Source: Ruegeria sp. ANG-R
Lineage (GTDB): Bacteria; Pseudomonadota; Alphaproteobacteria; Rhodobacterales; Rhodobacteraceae
Assembly (NCBI RefSeq): GCF_000813985.1
Contig: NZ_JWLJ01000001.1
Coordinates: forward strand, 670,453 to 734,452
Length of the DNA stretch: 64,000 bases
Reading direction: 5' to 3'
Under the pieces are notes generated by a model that worked only from the letters and a program-made list of their open reading frames with translations, did no database searches and was not told where the DNA came from. Position 1 is the stretch's first letter; the number at the start of each line of letters is the position of its first letter. This document shows, piece after piece, positions 34,403-43,069 of the stretch. The position numbers and the translations under genes are program-made.

Positions 34403-34996
34403 TTATCCGTCTTTCTGGTCGTAGGCCGTGCCCCAACCCCAAGCGCCCGAGCCGAAGCCGCGCGCCACGACGCGTTCGCGGTAAACGGCAGACACCACGT
34501 CGCCGTCACCGGCAAGCAGGGCTTTGGTGGAGCACATCTCGGCGCAGATCGGCAATTTGCCCTCGGCGATCCGGTTGCGACCGTATTTGGCGAACTCTGC
34601 GGTCGAGTGCGTTTCCTCGGGGCCACCGGCGCAGAAGGTACATTTGTCCATCTTGCCGCGCGATCCGAAGTTGCCCGCCTGCGGGTATTGCGGCGCACCG
34701 AAGGGGCACGCATAGAAGCAATAGCCGCAGCCAATGCACAGGTCCTTTGAGTGCAGGACGACGCCTTCTTCGTTCTGATAGAAGCAGTCGACCGGGCACA
34801 CCGCCATGCAAGGCGCATCCGAACAATGCATACAAGCCACCGAGATCGAGCGTTCGCCCGGGTTGCCGTCATTGATTGTCACCACCCTGCGGCGGTTGAT
34901 GCCCCACGGCACCTCGTGTTCGTTTTTACACGCGGTTACGCAGGCGTTGCACTCGATGCAGCGTTCAGCGTCGCAGAGAAACTTTGCTCTAGCCAT
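34403..34996 (-). CDS. fdhB: formate dehydrogenase iron-sulfur (beta) subunit
   Basis: A 197-residue four-cluster ferredoxin: [20 protein letters not shown] near the N-terminus, [38 protein letters not shown], and CTFCAG...CAEMC. It carries electrons from FdhA to FdhC. It lacks a C-terminal membrane anchor as found in E. coli FdnH. The tail is Gly/Trp-rich ([18 protein letters not shown]). It starts 12 bp after fdhA. Confidence 0.95.
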   Translation of the reverse strand: MARAKFLCDAERCIECNACVTACKNEHEVPWGINRRRVVTINDGNPGERSISVACMHCSDAPCMAVCPVDCFYQNEEGVVLHSKDLCIGCGYCFYACPFGAPQYPQAGNFGSRGKMDKCTFCAGGPEETHSTAEFAKYGRNRIAEGKLPICAEMCSTKALLAGDGDVVSAVYRERVVARGFGSGAWGWGTAYDQKDG

Positions 34997-35008
34997 TCGT
35001 CGTCCTCC

Positions 35009-37903
35009 TTACGCTGCCGAGATCTTGCAGAGAGTCGCTTTGGTCTCCTGCATCTGGGTCACTGAATCGTAGCCATAGGTTTGGGCGGTGTTGGAGCTTT
35101 CACCCAAGACATAGGGATCAGCGCCTGCGGGATATTTGTCCCGCAAATCCTGTCCCTGGAAATGGCCGCCAAAGTGGAACGGCATAAAGGCGACACCGGC
35201 ACCGACCCTGTTGGTCAGCATCGCCATCACTTTGACCTTTCCACCCTCAGGACCTTCGACCCAGACCTGCGATCCATCGCGAATACCAAGGTTGTTGGCA
35301 TCGCGTGGATTGATCTCGACGAACATGTCTTGCTGAAGCTCGGCCAGCCACGGGTTCGACCGGGTTTCCTCGCCACCGCCCTCATATTCGACCAGACGAC
35401 CTGACGTCAGGATTATCGGGTAATCCTTTGAAAAGTCGTTCTTTTGGATCGAGGCATAAAGGGTAGGTAGGCGATAGGCCTGACGGTCCTCGTAGGTCGG
35501 ATAATCCGCCACCAGATCGCGTCGGTTCGTATAGAGCGGCTCGCGATGCAGCGGGACGGGGTCCGGGAAGGTCCAGACGACCGCACGGGCTTTGGCGTTC
35601 CCGAAGGGCGCACAGCCGTGCTCGATCGCAACCCGCTGGATGCCGCCCGAAAGGTCAGTCTTCCAGTTGGTCTTCTCGGCTGCAACGGCATCAATGGCCG
35701 CGCGTTCTTCTGCGGTCAGATCGCCGTCCCAGCCTAGATCCATCAGCATCTGCATCGTGAATTCGGGATAGCCATCCTGAATTTCCGACCCAACGCTATA
35801 GACCCCTTCGGCCAGCAGGTTGTCGCCATCGCGTTCCACGCCAAAGCGAGCGCGGAAGGTCAGGCCGCCTTCGGCCACCGGTTTGGACATGTCATAGAGG
35901 TTTGGTGTCCCCGTATGACCCATTTCCGGTGTTCCCCAGCAGGGCCAGGGCAGACCGTAGTACTCGCCATCATTCGGACCGCCCACAGCCTGCAGCGTAG
36001 TTCTGTCGAACGTGTGCTGGTTGGCCATGTGGCTTTTCAGACGTTCTGGCGATTGTCCGGTATACCCGATTGTCCAGAGGCCCGAGTTGAACTCACGCGT
36101 GATGCTTTCAACATTCGGGGTTTCGGGATCTTCCATCTCGATATTGCGGAAGAACCGATCCGCCCAGCCGAACTTGTTGGCGAACTTGGCCATGATGACC
36201 TCGTCGGGCAGGCTTTCGAACAGGGGTTCGACGATCTTGTCCCGCCACTGCAGCGACCGGTTCGAGGCCGTGACCGAGCCACGGGTTTCAAACTGCGTAC
36301 AGGCGGGCAACAGGTAGACGCCATCGGTGCGGTCATGCAGTACGGCGGAAACGGTGGGATACGGGTCGATCACGACTAGCATGTCCAGCTTTTCCATCGC
36401 CGTTTTCATTTCCGTCATTCGGGTCTGCGAGTTGGGCGCGTGGCCCCACAGAACCATGGCGCGAACATTGTTGTCTTGGTCCATGTTGGCCGGGTCTTCC
36501 AGAACACCGTCGATCCAGCGAGAGACCGGGATTCCGCGCTCGTTCTGCAGCGGTTTGTCCTTGCCTTCCTTGTCCTTGATCGTGGCGAATTGGCCTGCGA
36601 GCCATTCGGGCTCTTCACCCCAGACACGAGCCCAGTGACCCCATGCGCCTTTCGACAGGCCATAGTAGCCCGGCAGAGTGTGGGACAGAACACCAAGGTC
36701 GGTTGCGCCCTGCACGTTGTCATGGCCACGGAAGATATTGGTGCCGCCACCCGAAGTGCCCATGTTGCCTAGAGCTAACTGGAGCACGCAATAGGCGCGG
36801 GTGTTGTTATTGCCGTTGGTGTGCTGCGTACCACCCATGCACCAGACGACCGTACCGGGACGGTTGTTCGCCATCGTGCGGGCAACGCGCTTCAACTGTG
36901 ATCCCGGAGTTCCGGTTACACGTTCGACCTCATCCGGGTTCCACTTAGCAACCTCTTCGCGGATCTGATCCATACCCCAGACACGGGTGCGGATGAACTC
37001 TTTGTCCTCCCAGCCGTTGTCGAAGATGTGCCACAGGATACCCCAGATCAGCGCCACGTCTGTACCAGGGCGGAAGCGGACATATTCATCTGCATGAGCC
37101 GCAGTGCGCGTAAAGCGCGGATCACAGACGATCAGCGGTGCGTTGTTCTGCTCTTTCGCGCGCAGAATATGCAGCAGCGAGACGGGGTGCGCCTCGGCCG
37201 GGTTGCCACCGATGATGAAGATAGCCTTGCTATTGTGCATGTCATTGTACGAATTGGTCATGGCGCCGTAGCCCCATGTATTCGCAACACCCGCAACAGT
37301 GGTTGAGTGGCAGATACGAGCCTGGTGATCTACATTGTTCGTGCCCCAGTAGGCGGCGAACTTGCGGAACAGATAAGCCTGTTCGTTATTATGCTTGGCA
37401 GAACCCAGCCAATACACGCTGTCTGGCCCGGATTCCTCGCGGATGCTCATCATGCCGTCGCCGATCTCGTTGATCGCCTCTTCCCAGCTGATGCGCTTCC
37501 ACTCGCCGCCTTCCTTTTTCATCGGATACTTGAGGCGGCGCTCGCCATGGGCGTGCTCGCGGACCGAGGCCCCCTTGGCGCAGTGTGCACCCAAATTGAA
37601 CGGACTGTCCCAGCCGGGTTCCTGCCCGATCCAGACGCCGTTCTGTACCTCGGCTACGACCGTGCAGCCCACCGAGCAGTGAGTGCATACGGATTTGATA
37701 TTCTCAACGGCGGTGTTTGCCGCTGTCTGGGCACTGGCAGGCGTCACGGTTCCACCCGTGGCGCTGATCGCGGCAAGGCCGCCGATCGTCAGGCCCGAGC
37801 CACGCAGGAATGCGCGGCGATCGACGGTTTTCTCGCCGACTTGGGACAGGATACTTGTCCGCTGGGGGCGTCTCGCAACCCCGTTGGTCTTTTTCCTAAG
37901 CAT
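35009..37903 (-). CDS. fdhA: formate dehydrogenase catalytic (alpha) subunit, Mo/W-bis-MGD
   Basis: Oxidises formate to CO2 in the periplasm. The 964-residue protein has a Tat signal (DRRAFLRGSG, residues 28-37), a [4Fe-4S] motif C73xxC76xxxC80...C108, and the metal ligand at C198 in RICHSTTVAG, encoded by TGC, so this is a cysteine and not a selenocysteine enzyme. HSTTVAG is the formate dehydrogenase active-site stretch with the catalytic His. GGGAGG lies 6 bases before the ATG. Tungsten use is plausible because tupBCA is in the same island. Confidence 0.96.
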   Translation of the reverse strand: MLRKKTNGVARRPQRTSILSQVGEKTVDRRAFLRGSGLTIGGLAAISATGGTVTPASAQTAANTAVENIKSVCTHCSVGCTVVAEVQNGVWIGQEPGWDSPFNLGAHCAKGASVREHAHGERRLKYPMKKEGGEWKRISWEEAINEIGDGMMSIREESGPDSVYWLGSAKHNNEQAYLFRKFAAYWGTNNVDHQARICHSTTVAGVANTWGYGAMTNSYNDMHNSKAIFIIGGNPAEAHPVSLLHILRAKEQNNAPLIVCDPRFTRTAAHADEYVRFRPGTDVALIWGILWHIFDNGWEDKEFIRTRVWGMDQIREEVAKWNPDEVERVTGTPGSQLKRVARTMANNRPGTVVWCMGGTQHTNGNNNTRAYCVLQLALGNMGTSGGGTNIFRGHDNVQGATDLGVLSHTLPGYYGLSKGAWGHWARVWGEEPEWLAGQFATIKDKEGKDKPLQNERGIPVSRWIDGVLEDPANMDQDNNVRAMVLWGHAPNSQTRMTEMKTAMEKLDMLVVIDPYPTVSAVLHDRTDGVYLLPACTQFETRGSVTASNRSLQWRDKIVEPLFESLPDEVIMAKFANKFGWADRFFRNIEMEDPETPNVESITREFNSGLWTIGYTGQSPERLKSHMANQHTFDRTTLQAVGGPNDGEYYGLPWPCWGTPEMGHTGTPNLYDMSKPVAEGGLTFRARFGVERDGDNLLAEGVYSVGSEIQDGYPEFTMQMLMDLGWDGDLTAEERAAIDAVAAEKTNWKTDLSGGIQRVAIEHGCAPFGNAKARAVVWTFPDPVPLHREPLYTNRRDLVADYPTYEDRQAYRLPTLYASIQKNDFSKDYPIILTSGRLVEYEGGGEETRSNPWLAELQQDMFVEINPRDANNLGIRDGSQVWVEGPEGGKVKVMAMLTNRVGAGVAFMPFHFGGHFQGQDLRDKYPAGADPYVLGESSNTAQTYGYDSVTQMQETKATLCKISAA

Positions 37904-38008
37904 TTCTTTCCTCCCTTGCGCGCCGTGTAAGCCACGGCTGGCTTGGTACTGCTGCTCCCGACGTCAGGGCCAATCGCAACCGTCTGTCAGGTGTGAAAAC
38001 GTCCGGTC

Positions 38009-38197
38009 TTAGAACCGGGTGCTTTCGATGTATGCGCGCGTGTGCGCGGTGTCCTGCATCCGGGTTTCGTCCGTCGGCAGCTCGGCTGCTTCGGCTTTCC
38101 CGGTCAGGCTGGCAGCGGCGACGGCAGCGGGCGCTGCGGTTCCGGCCAGTTTCAGGAAGTCGCGGCGGGTTGCGCCTTCTTCCTTGGTCTTGCTCAT
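38009..38197 (-). CDS. small Tat-signal protein of formate dehydrogenase operons
   Basis: A 62-residue peptide starting MSKTKEEGATRRDFLKLAGT, a clear twin-arginine motif (RRDFLK), then a hydrophobic AAPAAVAAASLTG stretch and a 30-residue tail. Such short Tat-signal proteins are found beside fdhA in many alpha- and betaproteobacteria; a role in co-export or maturation is suspected but unproven. The frame opens at 38239; ATG 38197 with GGAGGAA upstream is clearly better. Confidence 0.85.
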   Translation of the reverse strand: MSKTKEEGATRRDFLKLAGTAAPAAVAAASLTGKAEAAELPTDETRMQDTAHTRAYIESTRF

Positions 38198-38224
38198 GGG
38201 TTCCTCCTGTCCCAATTGCAGTTT

Positions 38225-38240
38225 GGTGCCGTGCGGCACC
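38225..38240 (-). promoter_or_regulatory. short hairpin between the chaperone and the Tat peptide gene
   Basis: GGTGCCG-TG-CGGCACC, a perfect 7-bp stem just upstream of the Tat-peptide ribosome-binding site. It could be an RNA processing or stability element. There is no T-run. Confidence 0.35.
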
Positions 38241-38253
38241 GGCGAATGGCGGG

Positions 38254-38865
38254 TTAGGCCGCCGTCATTCGGAAGGCTTCGCGTTCAATCTCCATGAACA
38301 CCCGACCGGCGGTACCGACCGAGGCATAGAGCACCGAGTTCTCAGCGCCTTCCAAATCCGAATAGAAATGCGCGGCCCAGGGGCCGATATGTTTACTCCA
38401 GAACGCTTTTTGATCTTCGACCGAGGCAGGGGTGCCAAACCGACCGACGATCATGCCCGCCATCATTTCCATCAGCGACGCGATGTTGTCTTCAGGCTCA
38501 TAAACATTCTGCGCTCGGGTGATGCCCCGCGCTGCCATGTCATTGCGCAATTGGGCCAGAGGTTTCTCGTTCAGGAACCCTGTCAGATAGAAAGAGGCAT
38601 AAGGCAGCAGTTCGCCCCGCCCCAATCCGATGAACAGCGCGTTAAATTCCCGTTCGGCAGCGGCGGGTTTGGTGACCTTTGCCACCCGCGCCATGGCCTG
38701 AATGGCCTGACCTAGATCCGAGTCATCTCCGCTCAGGCCAGCCATCTGGTCCAGCAGCACATGATCGGGCGGACCGGCAAGAAGCAGGCCCAGGAAATTG
38801 TAGAAATCAGCGCGCAGGCGATCCTCGGCCGAGACGTCCAGGGGTTGCGCGTTATTTGCGGTCAT
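38254..38865 (-). CDS. TorD/DmsD-family molybdoenzyme chaperone
   Basis: A 203-residue helical protein with the TorD family pattern: DFYNFLGLLLAGPPDHVLLD near the N-terminus, EFNALFIGLGRGELLPYASFYLTGFLNEKPL in the middle and EPEDNIASLMEMM. Such chaperones bind the Tat signal of the catalytic subunit and hold it until the molybdopterin cofactor is inserted. It lies just upstream of the Tat peptide and fdhA, which are its likely clients. Confidence 0.92.
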   Translation of the reverse strand: MTANNAQPLDVSAEDRLRADFYNFLGLLLAGPPDHVLLDQMAGLSGDDSDLGQAIQAMARVAKVTKPAAAEREFNALFIGLGRGELLPYASFYLTGFLNEKPLAQLRNDMAARGITRAQNVYEPEDNIASLMEMMAGMIVGRFGTPASVEDQKAFWSKHIGPWAAHFYSDLEGAENSVLYASVGTAGRVFMEIEREAFRMTAA

Positions 38866-38869
38866 TCAG

Positions 38870-39451
38870 CTATCCTTCGAATTCAAATTTCATACGGCGT
38901 GGGGCAGGGGTAAGCTCAGCGTCCTCTGAGTCTTCCTCGGCTGCCATCAACATGGGTTCTGGTGAAGGTTCGGCGGCGTAGGACTCATCAGCTTCTGCTT
39001 CGGCAAGCTCGGAGGCATCGATCTCTGGCTCGGTTTCCGCAACTTCCTCTGGGGCGGCAAGAGCTTCGACATGAGCCAGCATACCCTTGCCAACCTGATA
39101 GGCCGTCTGGATGTTCTCGATCACGCAGGCGGCGTCTGTGTAGTCTTCGCCATAGTCGACCAGACCGTCGACGTTCGCCAGAACCGGGTTCAGCCGCCAC
39201 AAACGCCGAAGCGCCCGACGGCGCAGGCGGTCGGGTACGGCCTTGGCCATAAAGCCCGAGATATCGTCACCCTCCTGCAGTTGGTCGGGGTCGGGCAGGT
39301 TGAACTCGGCCAGAAGCTCGGCATCGGTCTTTTCATCCAACTCGGCGTGCTGCGCAGCCAGCGCCTTCTCTTCGACCGTCGCGCGCTCGGCCTCGGCTTC
39401 GGCCTGAACGGCGGCCTTGCGGCGGGACCAGAAATCGCGCGCTTCGCTCAT
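38870..39451 (-). CDS. DUF3306 protein
   Basis: A 193-residue protein whose first half matches DUF3306: RDFWSRRKAAVQAEAEA, LPDPDQLQEGDDISGFMAKA, VPDRLRRRALRRLWRLNPVL, then DYGEDYTDAACV. The second half is an acidic Glu/Ala-rich stretch ending RRMKFEFEG. The family occurs with DUF3305 in formate dehydrogenase clusters; the function is unknown. The stop is 4 bp from the start of the TorD gene, and the start overlaps DUF3305 by 4 bp. Confidence 0.85.
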   Translation of the reverse strand: MSEARDFWSRRKAAVQAEAEAERATVEEKALAAQHAELDEKTDAELLAEFNLPDPDQLQEGDDISGFMAKAVPDRLRRRALRRLWRLNPVLANVDGLVDYGEDYTDAACVIENIQTAYQVGKGMLAHVEALAAPEEVAETEPEIDASELAEAEADESYAAEPSPEPMLMAAEEDSEDAELTPAPRRMKFEFEG

Positions 39452-40002
39452 TGCAGAACCCTGCGCGGCGCGCGGTAAACATCGGAGTCCTGACGGATGC
39501 GACCGTCACCGCGGCCGTCTTCGACCAGATCGATGCGTTTCTTGTCACGGCGGCGTTTGACGAAGACCTCATCCTTGTGATGCAGGAGCGTGAAATCCCG
39601 CACCCAGGCAATCAGCCCTTCGGTCATCGGAATTTTCTCGACGATCTCTTCCCCGGTATCCGCGTAGTCCTGACCTTCGAACGGAGAGGCCGTGACCAAG
39701 ACGGCATTCAGCGGCTGATCGCCCCTCAGTTCATCCCGCAGCACCAGATAGATCGACGGCTGGCCGTCGGCGAGGTTTACCATATAAGCTTCGGTTTCGT
39801 CGCGCCATAATGTCAGGGGCAGGGTGGCAGCATGATACTCGACGGCGTCGCCTTCCCGGCGCAGCTCGTGCCAATTGGCGGGGCCTGCACCGGGCAGTAC
39901 CGCGACAGCGCGCCAGTTCCATCGCGCCCAGCGGGTCACTCCGGGTGTTTTGCGCACGACGACGCCAACCGACATTTCAATCTGGCTTGCGGCCTTGGCC
40001 AC
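39448..40002 (-). CDS. DUF3305 protein
   Basis: A 184-residue protein: IEMSVGVVVRKTPGVTRWAR, WRAVAVLPGAGPANWHELR, TLPLTLWRDETEAYMVNL, SIYLVLRDE, matching DUF3305. It has no metal or nucleotide motif visible. The C-terminus is basic (VKRRRDKKRIDL). The open frame extends to 40086, but the GTG at 40002 has GGAGGAG five bases upstream. It is the first gene of the formate dehydrogenase transcript, directly behind the divergent promoter region. Confidence 0.83.
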   Translation of the reverse strand: MAKAASQIEMSVGVVVRKTPGVTRWARWNWRAVAVLPGAGPANWHELRREGDAVEYHAATLPLTLWRDETEAYMVNLADGQPSIYLVLRDELRGDQPLNAVLVTASPFEGQDYADTGEEIVEKIPMTEGLIAWVRDFTLLHHKDEVFVKRRRDKKRIDLVEDGRGDGRIRQDSDVYRAPRRVLQ

Positions 40003-40041
40003 TGGCTCCTCCCCGGAAGGCTCTCCCCTGCCTTCGCTAAG

Positions 40042-40057
40042 ATGTACTATGATACAT
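40042..40057. promoter_or_regulatory. inverted repeat in the divergent fdh/polyferredoxin promoter region
   Basis: ATGTA-CTATGA-TACAT, 5-base arms around 6 bases, in the 257-bp gap between DUF3305 and the polyferredoxin. On the minus strand, TTGGCA (complement of 40071-40076) precedes it with promoter-like spacing. The rest of the gap is A/T-rich up to about 40190 and otherwise shows no recognisable element. Confidence 0.35.
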
Positions 40058-40259
40058 AATTTGACGTTGTGCCAAGTCCACATCACGCGATTTGGTCGTA
40101 TTCACCATTAATTTATTCGTTAACAGTCTCTGATTATGGTGATGGCCTGTGGTGTGATGAAAAATAATGCATAAATCGGGTTTTCGTCCCGACGTTGCAT
40201 TGCCCCCGCCCGGATTAGGTCTAAGGTGCTTGGGGGCAGCAAGCAGTCCGGGGGAGGAT

Positions 40260-42215
40260 ATGGCCAGCAAGCTTTTGTTATGTGACTGCGAGAGGACGCA
40301 GTCACTGGATGCAGATCGCATATCGTCGACCTGCGAGGTGAGTTGCTCCAAGGTACACACAGCTTTGTGCACGCGTGAACTTGGCTTGGCGGTCGAACTG
40401 CTCAAGACAGACGATCAGGTGGTCATTGCTTGTGGGCAAGAGAAGGAGGTGTTTTCCGATCTCGCGGATGATCTCGGAGCGGATCAGCCTGGTTTTGTTG
40501 ATCTGAGAGACCGCGCCGGATGGTCCGCACAGGGTAACGACGAGACCCCGAAGATGGCTGCGCTGACAGCCGAAGCACTTCTGCCTCAACCAATTGCGTC
40601 CAGCGTAGATGTTATTAGTGAAGGTACCTGCTGTATCATCGGCCCTGGGAACATCGCCTATGAGCTCGCGGCGCAACTGTCAGACGCTCTGGCGGTGACG
40701 GTGCTGGTCACCGATGATGTCGAGCCGCTGAGCCGTGCTTTCGATGTGGTCCGCGCAAAGGTGCGCAGCCTGAGCGGTGCCCTGGGTGGTTTTACGTGGC
40801 AGTTGGATCAAGTACAGCAGCTAAAGCTTGGCGGGCGCGGTCGCTTTACATGGGGCGCACCTCGGGATGGGGCGACTTCACGCTGTGATATCGTTGTTGA
40901 TCTGACCGGCGGAACGCCATTGGTTCCTGCGGACGAGAAACGCGAAGGCTATTTGCGCGCCGATCCTCGCGATGCCGTCGCCGCTGCCCGTGTTGCCTTC
41001 GAAGCTGTGCAGCTTGTGGGGACGTTCGAGAAGCCGCTTTACGTGCGCCTCGACGAGTCACTTTGCGCCCATTCGCGGGCAGAGCAAATTGGGTGTTCGA
41101 ACTGTCTGGATATCTGCCCAACCGGTGCGATCGCGCCTGCAGGAGATCATGTTGCGATCGATCCCATGATCTGTGCGGGATGCGGGGCGTGCTCTGCTTT
41201 GTGTCCCTCGACCGCGATCACTTACGAGGCCCCGCCGGTTTCGGCACTTCTGGCGCGTATGCACATCCTGGCGCGTACCTACCGACGCGCCGGTGGGACG
41301 GCGCCGCGCTTGTTGATCCATGATGAGCACGGGGCTGAAATGATCCGTCTTTCTGCCCGGTTTGGCCGGGGCCTTCCTGCGGATGTCATCCCGTTGGAAC
41401 TGAGTGTGATCTCAGGCTTTGGTCATGCCGAGATGCTGGCTGCGCTGGCGCACGGATTTGCGCGTGTCGATGTCCTTCTGGCCCCAAGAACCGAGCGGGA
41501 CGCACTGCACCTGGAACTGGCTCTGGCGCAGGCTATTGCCGGTGATGCCGGAATTGGCGTGATCGATGAAACCGATCCGGATGCCCTGTCAGATCTGCTC
41601 TATACACAGCAAGTCCCGCGGTCCTTGATCGATCCCGTGTTGCCGCTCGGCAATCGACGGCAGATTGCGCGATTGGCTGCGCAGGCTTTGAATCCCAAAG
41701 CCGAAGCACCTTTGCCGCTACCGGAGGGCGCACCATACGGAGCCGTCGCGGTGAACGCGGATTCCTGCACCTTGTGTCTAAGCTGTGTATCACTGTGTCC
41801 CTCTGGTGCGCTGATCGACAACCCGGACAAACCGCAACTGAATTTCCAGCAGGACGCCTGCCTGCAGTGTGGACTCTGCCGTACGATCTGTCCCGAACAG
41901 GCGATCGCGCTGGTGCCTCAGCTTGATCTGAGCGACAAGGCATTGTCGCAGCAGGTGCTGAATGAAGAAGAGCCGTTCGAATGCGTCGAATGCGGTGCGC
42001 TCTTTGGCGTCAGATCAACAGTCGAGCGGATCATGGAAAAGCTTTCAGGCACGCATCCGATGTTTGCGACCTCGGATCAGGCAAGACTGATCCAGATGTG
42101 CGATGATTGCAGGGTGAATGCCCAGTTCCACAGCGCCGACAATCCCTTTCAATCGGCGCCGCGCCCTCGCGTTGTAACGACGGATGACTATCTCTCGAAA
42201 CGCAAGGATCACTGA
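40260..42215 (+). CDS. multi-cluster 4Fe-4S protein of formate dehydrogenase islands
   Basis: A 651-residue cytoplasmic protein. Residues 1-60 are Cys-rich (CDC at 8-10, C25, C29, C37, C58); 130-160 is a Rossmann-like turn (IIGPGNIAYELA); 279-325 and 503-548 are two double [4Fe-4S] ferredoxin domains (CSNCLDICP, CAGCGACSALCP, CTLCLSCVSLCP, CLQCGLCRTICP). The C-terminus has two CxxC pairs (C575/C578 and C614/C617). It is divergent from the fdh operon. An electron donor or maturation function is inferred. The upstream frame to 40167 is unlikely; GGGGAGG lies just before ATG 40260. Confidence 0.85.
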   Translation: MASKLLLCDCERTQSLDADRISSTCEVSCSKVHTALCTRELGLAVELLKTDDQVVIACGQEKEVFSDLADDLGADQPGFVDLRDRAGWSAQGNDETPKMAALTAEALLPQPIASSVDVISEGTCCIIGPGNIAYELAAQLSDALAVTVLVTDDVEPLSRAFDVVRAKVRSLSGALGGFTWQLDQVQQLKLGGRGRFTWGAPRDGATSRCDIVVDLTGGTPLVPADEKREGYLRADPRDAVAAARVAFEAVQLVGTFEKPLYVRLDESLCAHSRAEQIGCSNCLDICPTGAIAPAGDHVAIDPMICAGCGACSALCPSTAITYEAPPVSALLARMHILARTYRRAGGTAPRLLIHDEHGAEMIRLSARFGRGLPADVIPLELSVISGFGHAEMLAALAHGFARVDVLLAPRTERDALHLELALAQAIAGDAGIGVIDETDPDALSDLLYTQQVPRSLIDPVLPLGNRRQIARLAAQALNPKAEAPLPLPEGAPYGAVAVNADSCTLCLSCVSLCPSGALIDNPDKPQLNFQQDACLQCGLCRTICPEQAIALVPQLDLSDKALSQQVLNEEEPFECVECGALFGVRSTVERIMEKLSGTHPMFATSDQARLIQMCDDCRVNAQFHSADNPFQSAPRPRVVTTDDYLSKRKDH

Positions 42216-42937
42216 AGTTGCAGCGGTGCGCCCAGATCGGCGGCGCTGATGGCGGCGACGAAGGCGAGAATCGCTTCAAGATCATCCAGGCTCATTTCAA
42301 CCGGATGGATGGGCGATGGGCGCTCGGGCGAGAATGGTTCGGTCACGCCCTCGATTTGGGTGAACGAGGGATGCGGGTTCAGGGCAAAGAATGCCTGAAA
42401 ACGCTCGGACCAGTCGGGCATCGCGCGCAGGACGGCGAAAGACGGCGTAGAGCCAAGCCCATTCATGCGGTTCTGCGGTCCAATGACGTGGCAACGGCCG
42501 CAATGCGTAAACGACAGATCTTGCCCCAACGCCGCATCGCCTTCGATTTCCTGTTCCTCGTCAACGACTGCAACATCGAAACTCGCGCTGAAGGGTGCTC
42601 CCTCGGTGGGAGCAAAGCTTTCGACCGTTCGCTTGCCAATATCGGACAGCAGCCAATCGCGGAAACGCGTCTGTTGAGGAGCGTCCATCGTGCGAAGATG
42701 ATAAATGACACCATCACGCGCAAAAACCGGATCACCCGGAGGCGCGATGGCCAGTGACATGACGCCGTTTTCATCTGCGACAACGCGTATCCCGGTCTTG
42801 AGTGAGAAGCGCGGAAGAATATGTTGCAAAAGACCCGTGTCTGAGACTGCATCGGGTGCCGCAAGGCCAATCGCCTCTTGTGACCAAGAGGGGGTGGCAG
42901 AGAGCGTCAAGCTCAGGCACAACAGGGCAAAGCGCAT
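42209..42937 (-). CDS. cytochrome c with an N-terminal shortened TupA-like domain
   Basis: A 242-residue exported protein (signal MRFALLCLSLTLSATPSWSQ). Residues 33-55 (DTGLLQHILPRFSLKTGIRV) mirror the TupA opening NSGLLDYILPGFEAETGIDV, and 91-117 (RFRDWLLSDIGKRTVESFAP...) mirrors the TupA end RFIDWLIGPDGQAAIDSYML; the roughly 150 residues between are missing. A c-type heme motif CGRCH follows at 146-150 and a likely ligand Met is near 219. It ends 7 bp inside the polyferredoxin gene, tail to tail. The ATG at 42937 is preferred to a TTG two codons upstream. Confidence 0.75.
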   Translation of the reverse strand: MRFALLCLSLTLSATPSWSQEAIGLAAPDAVSDTGLLQHILPRFSLKTGIRVVADENGVMSLAIAPPGDPVFARDGVIYHLRTMDAPQQTRFRDWLLSDIGKRTVESFAPTEGAPFSASFDVAVVDEEQEIEGDAALGQDLSFTHCGRCHVIGPQNRMNGLGSTPSFAVLRAMPDWSERFQAFFALNPHPSFTQIEGVTEPFSPERPSPIHPVEMSLDDLEAILAFVAAISAADLGAPLQLQ

Positions 42938-43069
42938 GGCCAAACCTAACGGCGACGGGCCAACTGCGTCAAATGAACGAAAATAGACGGAGTATCATGC
43001 AATGAGCGGCGACCAAAAATTGTCGATACGCAAGGCCCCAAATGCAGGGCGGACAAAGGGGGCAATCGC

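Noticed and set aside
37310-37312. Selenocysteine codon in fdhA
   Set aside because: The active-site codon is TGC (Cys) and the frame contains no internal TGA.
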